DNA of 12,600 nucleotides from Deinococcus sp. (lineage in GTDB: Bacteria; Deinococcota; Deinococci; Deinococcales; Deinococcaceae), in contig NZ_JAGLBG010000077.1 of NCBI RefSeq assembly GCF_018260405.1, forward strand, positions 1 to 12,600, written 5' to 3'. Every line of letters begins with the position of its first letter. Within the stretch, counting starts at the first letter, position 1. A model generated the notes under the pieces. The model was not told the DNA's origin. It worked only from the letters and a program-made list of their open reading frames with translations, and did not search any database. Below are positions 1 to 6,081 of this stretch, one piece after another. The translations under genes were made by a program, and so were the position numbers.

Positions 1-649
1 CCACCGCGCCCATCAGCTTGAAGGGGTCCTCGCCCGAGGCCAGCAGGCGGCGCAACTGGGTCACTGCCTCGCCGGGTCGTCCGGCGGTGGCGGCTCCCAG
101 CATGGCAAAACTGTCGCCTGGCGGCTCCCGCCCGACGATGCGCTGCACAGCCGCCAGCGAAAACGGGCCGTCCAGTATAGCCAGTTTATTCAGTTCGCCC
201 GCGATTGCGGCCAGGTCCGCGCCGAACACTTCGGCCAGATAGGCGGCGGCGTCGCGTTCCAGCGCCAGCTTTTGCTTTTTAGCCCGCTGCACGACCCAGC
301 CCGTTACCTCGCCCGCTTTGCTGGGAGCAGGAGAGGCGATCACCTCGCCCGCTTTTTCGTAGGTTTTAAGGCGTGTGGCGGGCGGCGACTCGTCGAGCAC
401 CGCCACCGTGACCGCCGCCGTGGTCAGCAGTTCCAGCAGTGCCTTGTCGGGCTTGACTCCCTCCAGATCGACGATCAGGCCACCATCACCAAATAGGCCG
501 GGGGCGAGGTGTGGTCCGAGGATTTGGGAGGTGACTTCCTCGCCGCCCAGTCGCAGCAGTTCGCGGGGATTGAGGCCACGGGCCAGCAGCGTGTCGCGCA
601 GGGTTTCATCCGCCAGGAAGCGGTTGCCGGTAAAAGCGATCAGGCTCAA
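1..649 (-). CDS. holA: DNA polymerase III subunit delta (clamp loader), 5' part only
   Basis: This is the N-terminal ~216 residues of the clamp-loader delta subunit, which opens the beta sliding clamp so the replicase can be loaded on DNA. The minus-strand translation begins (M)SLIAFTGNRFLADETLRD. It contains the family stretch GLFGDGGLIVDLEG and the pattern GEVTGWVVQRAKKQKLALERDAAAYLAE, AAIAGELNKLA typical of delta domains I-II. It runs off the window edge at DPFKLMGAV, a conserved part of domain III, so the C-terminal third is missing here. I chose the TTG at 649-647 because a perfect GGAGGTGA (664-657) lies 7 nt upstream; an in-frame TTG at 676 lacks such a site. The kinase gene ends 65 nt upstream on the same strand, so the two may be co-transcribed. 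As I recall, the same kinase-holA order occurs in D. radiodurans. The identification rests on motif recognition. Confidence 0.9.
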   Translation of the reverse strand, partial: MSLIAFTGNRFLADETLRDTLLARGLNPRELLRLGGEEVTSQILGPHLAPGLFGDGGLIVDLEGVKPDKALLELLTTAAVTVAVLDESPPATRLKTYEKAGEVIASPAPSKAGEVTGWVVQRAKKQKLALERDAAAYLAEVFGADLAAIAGELNKLAILDGPFSLAAVQRIVGREPPGDSFAMLGAATAGRPGEAVTQLRRLLASGEDPFKLMGAV

Positions 650-656
650 ATGGGAT

Positions 657-664
657 TCACCTCC
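657..664 (-). promoter_or_regulatory. Shine-Dalgarno of holA, decides the TTG start
   Basis: On the minus strand this reads GGAGGTGA, 7 nt before the TTG at 649. It is the strongest ribosome binding site in the window and supports a non-ATG start for holA. Confidence 0.8.
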
Positions 665-714
665 TTGGTCTTGCAATCCGTGTTTACGTGGCCTGGTGAC
701 GTGGTGACGTGGGC

Positions 715-1527
715 TTAGTCGCGCAGTTCGCCCAGGCCCAGGCTGGCACGGGCCTGGGCGAGCGTGTTAAGCATAACCCCGGCGGTCTGGGGGCGGCTTT
801 TCAAATCCCGCTGAAGGGCCGAGAGAATCAGCGGGCGCAGCACGGCAGGCCCCGGTATCTGGGCGCGGTTTTCGGTGATGCCCACCAGCCAGCCCAGGGC
901 GTCGTCGTAAGGTGGGTGTCCGGCCAAGCAGTCAAACAGCAAGACGCCAACCGAGTAGAGGTCGCTGCGGGGGTCGCCCCGTATTCCCTGAAACTGTTCC
1001 GGAGCCATAAAGTGCGGCGTTCCCATGCGGGTGCCGCCGTGAATGTCGAGTGGCAGATGCTGGGCATGGCTCATTCCAAAGTCAATGATCCGCACCGCCC
1101 TGGCACTGGGCTGTCCACCCAGCAGCATCACGTTTTCAGGCTTCAGATCGTGATGCACCACGCCGCGCGAGTGCAGATAGGCCACCGCTTTTAAAATGCC
1201 CCAGACCACCGAAGTCGCGGCGTCCGGATTCATGGGGCCGCAGCGTGCAAGGTCGCGCAGTGTGCCCCCAGGAATAAAGGGAAACACCAGCTGGGTCGGG
1301 GTTTGCCGCAAGCAGGGGATAATCAGCGGGTGGCGCAGCGCCGTTACGATCTGGCCTTCATGTTCAAAGCGGGCAACGGTAAGGGGGTCTTCGCTGACCA
1401 GCGTTTTGATAAAGACAGTGTAGTCCTGACACTTGCCTTTTTCGAGTAGCACACCGCCGTGTTGCCCAAGCACTTCGGTCGAGCGCAGGACCGCTTGCGG
1501 TGAGAGTGGGCTTAATTCAATGTCCAA
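715..1527 (-). CDS. Small soluble serine/threonine protein kinase, non-RD type
   Basis: A 270-aa Hanks-type kinase that is essentially only the catalytic domain: no transmembrane segment, no PASTA or other sensor domain. Visible parts are the VFIK lysine (K41), the helix C glutamate (RFEHE, E57), the catalytic loop HHDLKPENV (D127, K129, N132), DFG at 149-151, MAPE at 174-177, SDLYSVG (D189) and the late arginine in KSRP (R245). So the catalytic residues are present. Two things are odd. The catalytic loop is HHD instead of HRD, making it a non-RD kinase. The glycine loop (LGQHGGVLLEKG) does not match GxGxxG well. The start is a TTG at 1527; the nearest purine-rich box, AGGGAG at 1545-1540, is 12 nt away, and an upstream in-frame stop (1551-1549) limits alternatives. 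It lies directly upstream of holA. The substrate is unknown. Confidence 0.87.
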   Translation of the reverse strand: MDIELSPLSPQAVLRSTEVLGQHGGVLLEKGKCQDYTVFIKTLVSEDPLTVARFEHEGQIVTALRHPLIIPCLRQTPTQLVFPFIPGGTLRDLARCGPMNPDAATSVVWGILKAVAYLHSRGVVHHDLKPENVMLLGGQPSARAVRIIDFGMSHAQHLPLDIHGGTRMGTPHFMAPEQFQGIRGDPRSDLYSVGVLLFDCLAGHPPYDDALGWLVGITENRAQIPGPAVLRPLILSALQRDLKSRPQTAGVMLNTLAQARASLGLGELRD

Positions 1528-1859
1528 GGTCGTCTGGTACTCCCTAATTCACCTTCAGCCTAACCCAAGGCGGCGGCGTTATGCCCTAGCTTCCCTAGCA
1601 GCTACCATCTCCGGTGCTCTAAAAAGAGTCCGGCCAGACCGTGTCTTTTCTGGTTGACCTTCACCTTCTAGTTTAGAACTCCTGGCCTGCGTCTCATTGT
1701 TTGCTGCTGAACAGTGTGCCCGCCGGGCAATGGTTTCGGAAAGTCGCGTTTGCTGTGGGAGGCATCGGGGCTGAACGCCTGTTAAGCAGGCAGGAACCCG
1801 CATGAGACAGGAAAAAGCTCCCACGCCCAGTCAGGGTGGAAGCCACCGCAACAGGAAAC
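1528..1859. other. 332-bp intergenic region with terminator and direct repeat, no convincing gene
   Basis: I see no credible gene here. The longest open frame (minus, 1579-1824) has low-complexity, family-less translation and overlaps the terminator of the next gene. Visible structure: the terminator at 1812-1842; a short direct repeat CCCTAGC at 1584-1590 and 1593-1599; and an alternative long-range pairing, GTGGGAG (1755-1761) with CTCCCAC (1818-1824), enclosing CGGG/CCCG (1766-1769, 1797-1800) and GCCTG/CAGGC (1777-1781, 1787-1791). The kinase promoter should lie between 1528 and about 1750, but I could not identify a clear -35/-10 pair. Confidence 0.5.
1812..1842 (-). terminator. Rho-independent terminator after the exported protein gene
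   Basis: Reading the minus strand, CTTCCACCC (1842-1834), loop TGACTG, then GGCGTGGGAG (1827-1818) forms a nine-pair stem with one bulged C and one G-U pair. It is followed by C and five T (1817-1812). It begins 18 nt after the stop codon of the gene ending at 1860. Confidence 0.65.
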
Positions 1860-2378
1860 TTAGTTTACGTTGACGCGGACGCTACTGGCCAGACCTCTGA
1901 TGGTCGCTTCGTTGCGTGAATAGTCTTTGAGGTTCCCGGCGATGGTCATGACCAGAACCCGTCCGCCGACGCTGGTCATGAGCAGTTCGCGGCGCAGGTC
2001 GTCGCCCTGCCCAGGGGTAGTAAAAACGAACTGCGCCCAGGGCTTACCGCTGAGCTGCACCATGTTGGATTTCAGGCTTTTGAGACTGGGAATCTGCGCC
2101 TTGATGACGGCTGGAAACTGTGTCACCAGCTTATCGACCTCGTTGGGGGCGAGTTTACCGTCGCGCCACTCGAACGCTACGCTGACCTTGCGGTCGTCGG
2201 TCAGAAAAACGGCGTCAGGGCGCCCCGCCGCCGAGGGAAAAGCCTTCCTGATTCCTGCATCGGTCAGGCTAAGCAGATTTGGGCTGGACTCGACAGTGAC
2301 AGGAATATTTCCCAGTTTCACCGGGACTGCGGCGGCCAGACCAAGCGAAAACAACAGAACCGAAAGGGTGCGCTTCAT
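1860..2378 (-). CDS. Predicted exported protein of unknown function (172 aa)
   Basis: The open frame extends to 2435, but the sensible start is the ATG at 2378. It gives a classic signal peptide, MKRTLSVLLFSLGLAAA, with cleavage probably after the AAA at 15-17, whereas the upstream residues (LLIQRSLGGGGIGLAYSS) would hide it. The mature part of about 155 residues has alternating beta strands and a central helix (NEVDKLVTQFPAVIKAQI, about 79-96). It continues with a strand pair KPWAQFVFTTP and RELLMTSVGGRVLVMTIAG and a final helix. That order resembles small PsbP/DcrB (DUF1795)-like exported domains, but this is only a fold impression and no function is claimed. There are no cysteines in the mature part. 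There is no clear Shine-Dalgarno; a TAGCTT box (2392-2387) lies 8 nt before the ATG, so the transcript may be nearly leaderless. It has its own terminator. Confidence 0.75.
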   Translation of the reverse strand: MKRTLSVLLFSLGLAAAVPVKLGNIPVTVESSPNLLSLTDAGIRKAFPSAAGRPDAVFLTDDRKVSVAFEWRDGKLAPNEVDKLVTQFPAVIKAQIPSLKSLKSNMVQLSGKPWAQFVFTTPGQGDDLRRELLMTSVGGRVLVMTIAGNLKDYSRNEATIRGLASSVRVNVN

Positions 2379-2830
2379 TGAAGAATAAGCTAGCCCTATC
2401 CCCCCTCCACCTAATGAACGTTGTATGAGTAGCATGGAGTGGCTGTCATTTTGCCGTCATGTTTCCTCTGCAACGCTTCGCTAGCCCACGCCTGCTCCAG
2501 AAATGACCGCTGGACCAGCTTATAGGGATTCAGACTGAACCGGGCCGTTTTGGATTCAATCCGGACAGAAACGAGTGGGAAAAGATACGGGTTTCGCGGT
2601 ACGGACTCGCAAAGCTGCCCACCAGAGGCGTATCGGGTGCCTTTCTAAGGGTACAGGTCTAGGGGTACCGAAATTGAGCGCAGTCTGTATTGTGCCGACT
2701 GCTGTATGTCCTAATGCTATGGCAGCGCGTCTGTGGCTGGTGAGGCGGCTGGAACGTACGCCCTTGAACCTAAAAAACCCCGCCAAAGCTGCGGGGTCAC
2801 TCAAGGCTGAAAACCTCAATGCTGCGAAGT
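2379..2830. other. 452-bp intergenic region, no gene seen
   Basis: No convincing coding region; the plus-strand frame 2575-3006 and minus-strand frame 2556-2819 have no family resemblance and no start signal. The left end should hold the promoter of the minus-strand gene starting at 2378. The right end holds the terminator of the 404-aa gene. In the middle are repeat-like blocks: GGATTC at 2527 and again at 2552 within GGATTCAATCC, CCGGACAGAAACGAGTG (2561-2577), and the separated inverted pair CGGTAC (2597-2602) / GTACCG (2665-2670). The wording resembles the blocks near 12250-12480. Confidence 0.45.
2772..2797 (-). terminator. Rho-independent terminator after the 404-aa gene
   Basis: CCCCGC (2778-2783) and GCGGGG (2791-2796) form a perfect 6-bp GC stem, closed further by an A-T pair, with a 7-nt loop. 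On the minus strand it is followed by six T (2777-2772). It lies 34 nt past the stop codon at 2831. Confidence 0.88.
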
Positions 2831-4045
2831 TCAGCTGGTTTTATTGTCTTTGGGGGCTGTGGCGCTGCTGGAATCCGCCGAAGTATTCGGGGTGGTGTTG
2901 GTCGCAGGGGCCGTGCCCTGATTGCTCTGGGCCGGAGTGCTGTCTGCGCTGCCCGAAGAAGCGGGGTTCGTGCTGGCGGCGGCGGCCGAGCCAGGTTCCA
3001 CGGTAGCGCCCCAGGTTGCCCCGGTGGTGGCGGCCTGGGTAGACTTGGCCGCACCGGGGGCAGGCGTCTGGGCGGGTTCCTCAATGGTTTCAATCCACGC
3101 GCTGCCGACGATGTCACGCACCTGCTTGCTAAACGAGTGAAGTTGCTTGGCCGCGTCGGGGCTGATGGCCTCGACAGCGTTCAGGACACCCTGACGCGCC
3201 GCAGGAACACGCGCCAGCACGACAATCCCCGTGCCCAGCAAGGCCAGGGCAGTCAGGCCGCCGTCCATGCCGCTCTTTTTAGGGGCAGGACGCAGTTCAG
3301 CTATCAGGCGCTGGGGGTTACGCCCCACCTGTTTTTCCAGACGTGCAAATTCGCGCTGCACCTGCTGATGAACCGGAGCAATGCGCTTCTCGATGGCGGC
3401 TTCCAGCTTCTTCTGGTTCCAGTTCTTCTTCTGGGCACGCAGTTCTCTTTCGGCGTCGCGGCGGGCACGGGCAATGGCGCGTTCGACGTCGCGGCGCTGG
3501 CTTTCCAGGCTGTGGCCAGCCGTATCGCGCAGCGTACTGGCGCGGTCGCTCAGCTCGGCCAGGGCCTGCTGACCCTTACGGGTTGCCCCCTTGACGGCCC
3601 TATCGGCCAGCTTACGGCGGTCTTCCACCGTGTCCAGCAGATCATCTTGCAAGGCCCCAAGCTTGGGAGCGTACTCGCGGCGGGCCTGCTCTGCCGCCTG
3701 TTCGGCTTCTTTGCGCAGCTGCGCGGCGTGTTCGGCGGCGGTGCCCACCAGGCTCTGGGCGGTGCTCAGCAGAGAGTGCGCCCGCTGGGGCGCGTCTTCA
3801 CGCAGGCTGCCCCAGGTGTCGCTGGCCTGGTGAGCGGCGAGGGCGGCGGCCTCGTGCGCCTGCTCGGCGACGCTGCCCAGGGCGGGCTTGACCGTTTCGT
3901 TCAGGGTGCTTTGGGCGCTGTCCAGGGCGTCACGGGTGCCCAGCACGAGGTTGCGGCGCAGGTCACGGTTCAGGGCTAAGGCGGCAAATGCGCCAAGCAG
4001 CACGAGACTGCGCTTGCTGACGCCTCCAGTAGATTCGTTGGTCAT
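2831..4045 (-). CDS. Alanine-rich helical/coiled-coil protein with two hydrophobic segments, function unknown
   Basis: A 404-aa protein I cannot assign to a named family. Order of parts: a short hydrophobic stretch at 13-25 (SLVLLGAFAALAL); a long charged, alanine-rich helical region at about 35-250 (for example QLRKEAEQAAEQARREYAPKL and RRDVERAIARARRDAERELRAQKK) that looks coiled-coil or amphipathic; a second hydrophobic segment at about 262-279 (GGLTALALLGTGIVVLARV); a short helix; then a low-complexity Ala/Thr/Ser/Pro tail from about 323 to the end. The pattern recalls YtxH-like envelope proteins and LEA/apolipoprotein-like helical proteins, some of which are linked to desiccation tolerance in Deinococcus, but that is only an analogy. 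The ATG at 4045 has a good AAGGAGAG (4059-4052) 6 nt upstream. It is monocistronic, with its own terminator, and divergent from recN. Confidence 0.85.
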   Translation of the reverse strand: MTNESTGGVSKRSLVLLGAFAALALNRDLRRNLVLGTRDALDSAQSTLNETVKPALGSVAEQAHEAAALAAHQASDTWGSLREDAPQRAHSLLSTAQSLVGTAAEHAAQLRKEAEQAAEQARREYAPKLGALQDDLLDTVEDRRKLADRAVKGATRKGQQALAELSDRASTLRDTAGHSLESQRRDVERAIARARRDAERELRAQKKNWNQKKLEAAIEKRIAPVHQQVQREFARLEKQVGRNPQRLIAELRPAPKKSGMDGGLTALALLGTGIVVLARVPAARQGVLNAVEAISPDAAKQLHSFSKQVRDIVGSAWIETIEEPAQTPAPGAAKSTQAATTGATWGATVEPGSAAAASTNPASSGSADSTPAQSNQGTAPATNTTPNTSADSSSATAPKDNKTS

Positions 4046-4051
4046 TGATCT

Positions 4052-4059
4052 CTCTCCTT
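4052..4059 (-). promoter_or_regulatory. Shine-Dalgarno of the 404-aa gene
   Basis: The minus strand reads AAGGAGAG, 6 nt before the ATG at 4045. This fixes the start and shows the gene has a leader, unlike its divergent neighbour recN. Confidence 0.75.
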
Positions 4060-4237
4060 TTAGAGCCCTTTTGCGGGGGTCAATGCACCCATTGTGGCCT
4101 CAGGCGCAAACAAAAATGTTTAGAAAACGTAACGCTGGGTTCATGTTCCGCCGCTGGCCGCCTGTCTCTGTCCCTCCTGCCCCCCTGTCTCCGGGCCGAG
4201 TGTAGTGGTCGCCCGACTGCCCCCCGGCCCGGCGCAC

Positions 4238-4249
4238 TAGACTCTGCGG
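4238..4249 (+). promoter_or_regulatory. -10 box of recN, apparently leaderless
   Basis: TAGACT (4238-4243) matches TANNNT and ends 6 nt before the GTG at 4250, so transcription should start at or next to the start codon. No Shine-Dalgarno is present. A weak -35 candidate, CCGACT (4213-4218), lies 19 nt upstream of the -10. Confidence 0.6.
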
Positions 4250-6001
4250 GTGACTCGTAAGGCCCGCACGACCCCAGCTCACCCGGACTCAGCCTACCCA
4301 GACCCAGCTCAGGCCGACCTGCCTGTGGCCGCCGCAGGGCCGCAGGGCATCGCCCGGTTGGAAATTCAGAATCTGGCCACCATTACGCGGCTTTCCCTGG
4401 AACTGGGCAGCGGGTTCTGTGCCTTTACGGGCGAAACGGGGGCCGGAAAAAGCATCATCGTGGACGCGCTGGGGCTGCTGCTGGGGTCGCGGGCCAGCAC
4501 CGACCTGATTCGCACGGGCGAGGAAGACCTGCTGGTCACGGCCTTCTGGCCGCGTGGCAAAGATGAACTGACCGCCAGCCGCCGCGTCAGCCTGCACGGG
4601 CGCGGCACTACCCGGATCGACGGCGAGGTCGTGACCCTGCGCGAGTTGCAGCAGTGGTCGCAAGACCGGCTTACGATTCACTGGCAGCACTCGGCGGTCA
4701 GCCTGCTCTCGGCGGCCAATCAGCGGCAACTGCTCGACAGACAGGTGGCGGGGGCAACGGCGCAGTACGCGGCGGCTTACCAGCAGTGGCGCGGCGCGGT
4801 GGCCCGACTCGAAAAATTGCAGAGTTCCGAGCGTGAGCGGGCGCGGCAGCTCGACTTGCTGTCGTTTCAGGTGCAAGAAATCCGTGAGGTCGCGCCGCAG
4901 CCCGGCGAGGAAGAACCGCTGACTACCGACCTGACCCGTCTGGCAAACCTCGACGCCATCGCCCAGGCGGCGGCGGGCAGTCTGGAACTTCTCAGCGACG
5001 GCGAGATCAGTGCGCTGGGCTTGATGTCGCAATCCGTGCGGGCGCTGAATGCTGGGGCCAGATACGACGAGGCGACCGCGCAGTTGCAAACCGAGTTGCG
5101 CGAGGCGCTTGATGCGGTGCAGGCGGTGGTCAGCGAACTGCGCGTCACTGCCGAGAACAGTGCCGCCGACCCGGAGGAACTGGCCCGCGTAGAAGCGCGG
5201 ATCGCGGCGCTGGGCAAACTGAAGACCAAATACGGACCGGGCCTCCAGGACGTGCTGGACTTTCAGGCGCGGGTCGCCGACGAACTGGCCGAACTGCAAC
5301 GCGACGAACAGGACGCTGGAACCTTGCACGAAGACGTGCTGGCGCTAGAAAAGGCTGTGCGCGAAGCCGGAGCGCGACTTGACGAGGCCCGCCAGAAAGC
5401 CGCCGGGCCGCTCGCCGGGCAACTGCTGGACGTGATCCGCGAACTGGGCATGCCCCACGCCCGCATGGAATTTCGCCTGCAAACGCTGGAGACGCCCGGC
5501 GCCTCTGGCCTCAGCGACGTGAAACTGCTGTTTACTGCCAACCCCGGCGAGGAACTGGCTCCACTGGCCGACGTCGCCTCGGGCGGCGAACTGTCACGCG
5601 TGATGCTGGCGATCAGCACGGTGCTGGGGGCCGAAACGCCGTCGGTGGTCTTCGACGAGGTCGATGCCGGAATCGGTGGCTCGGCGGCGCTGGCAGTGGC
5701 GGCGCAGCTGGCGCGGTTGGCAACCGGGCGGCAGGTGCTGGTGGTTACTCACCTGGCCCAGATTGCGGCGCGGGCCGATCATCATTACAAGGTCGAAAAA
5801 CAGGTTGAGAACGGGCGCACGGTCAGCCGGGTGCGTCTGCTCTCGCCGGAGGAACGCCTGGAAGAAATCGCGCGGATGCTCTCGGGCAACACCTCGGAGG
5901 CGGCCATGAGTCATGCCCGCGAGCTGCTTGAACCTGCCAGGGCACAGGCTGCCGGGGCGCAGGCCAAAGCCACAGCAAAGGCCGGAGCCAGAAAGGTCTG
6001 A
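4250..6001 (+). CDS. recN: DNA repair protein RecN (SMC-like ATPase)
   Basis: A 583-aa RecN, a cytoplasmic SMC-like ATPase that acts early in recombinational repair of double-strand breaks. The ATPase head is split: the N-terminal part has ARLEIQNLATITRLSLEL then Walker A GETGAGKS (61-68); the C-terminal part has the signature SGGELS (about 444-449), Walker B SVVFDEVDAGIGG (D469, E470) and the H-loop VVTHLAQIA (H501). Between them is a long coiled-coil arm (about 170-400) rich in Glu, Arg and Leu. The length is near the usual ~550 plus an N-terminal extension of about 34 Pro/Ala-rich residues before the conserved start of the domain, and a basic Ala/Lys tail after about 560. The GTG start at 4250 is supported by the -10 box 6 nt upstream; there is no methionine codon before the ATPase domain. 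It is transcribed away from the 404-aa gene and is probably monocistronic. Confidence 0.96.
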   Translation: MTRKARTTPAHPDSAYPDPAQADLPVAAAGPQGIARLEIQNLATITRLSLELGSGFCAFTGETGAGKSIIVDALGLLLGSRASTDLIRTGEEDLLVTAFWPRGKDELTASRRVSLHGRGTTRIDGEVVTLRELQQWSQDRLTIHWQHSAVSLLSAANQRQLLDRQVAGATAQYAAAYQQWRGAVARLEKLQSSERERARQLDLLSFQVQEIREVAPQPGEEEPLTTDLTRLANLDAIAQAAAGSLELLSDGEISALGLMSQSVRALNAGARYDEATAQLQTELREALDAVQAVVSELRVTAENSAADPEELARVEARIAALGKLKTKYGPGLQDVLDFQARVADELAELQRDEQDAGTLHEDVLALEKAVREAGARLDEARQKAAGPLAGQLLDVIRELGMPHARMEFRLQTLETPGASGLSDVKLLFTANPGEELAPLADVASGGELSRVMLAISTVLGAETPSVVFDEVDAGIGGSAALAVAAQLARLATGRQVLVVTHLAQIAARADHHYKVEKQVENGRTVSRVRLLSPEERLEEIARMLSGNTSEAAMSHARELLEPARAQAAGAQAKATAKAGARKV

Positions 6002-6069
6002 GCCTTCCGTGTGACCGAAGCTCTCCGAAACCTGAAGGCGCGGTTCAGCGCTTGATCAGTTCCTGGCAT

Positions 6070-6081
6070 TACAGTGCTCTC
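6070..6081 (+). promoter_or_regulatory. -10 box of the PrcB_C lipoprotein gene, apparently leaderless
   Basis: TACAGT (6070-6075) matches TANNNT and ends 6 nt before the ATG at 6082. No Shine-Dalgarno lies in the gap. No good -35 was found at the expected distance; TTCAGC (6044-6049) is 20 nt away. This box favours ATG 6082 over the in-frame ATG at 6052. Confidence 0.55.

Noticed and set aside
1579..1824. 81-aa minus-strand frame between the kinase and the exported protein gene.
   Set aside because: It has no family resemblance, begins within the terminator of the preceding gene and has no ribosome binding site.
2438..2462. GGCTGTCATTTTGCCGTCATG looked like a radiation/desiccation response motif because of the two GTCAT words.
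   Set aside because: The words are direct, not inverted, repeats, while that motif is a palindrome.
2819..3979. 386-aa plus-strand open frame opposite the 404-aa gene.
   Set aside because: The translation is a Gly/Arg/Ala-rich antisense shadow of high-GC coding DNA. The minus strand has the Shine-Dalgarno, coherent helical protein and terminator.
4108..4121. AAACA-AAAA-TGTTT short palindrome in an AT-rich patch between the 404-aa gene and recN.
   Set aside because: Arms of 5 bp in an A/T run are weak evidence. It probably lies in the promoter region of the minus-strand gene, but I could not place a -35/-10 pair.
4208..4217. GTCG-CC-CGAC palindrome near the recN -35 region considered as an operator.
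   Set aside because: The arms are only 4 bp and GC-rich, common by chance in this genome; spacing does not fit the 17-bp damage-response motif.
4289..5329. 346-aa minus-strand open frame inside recN.
   Set aside because: Antisense shadow; recN on the plus strand has all family motifs.
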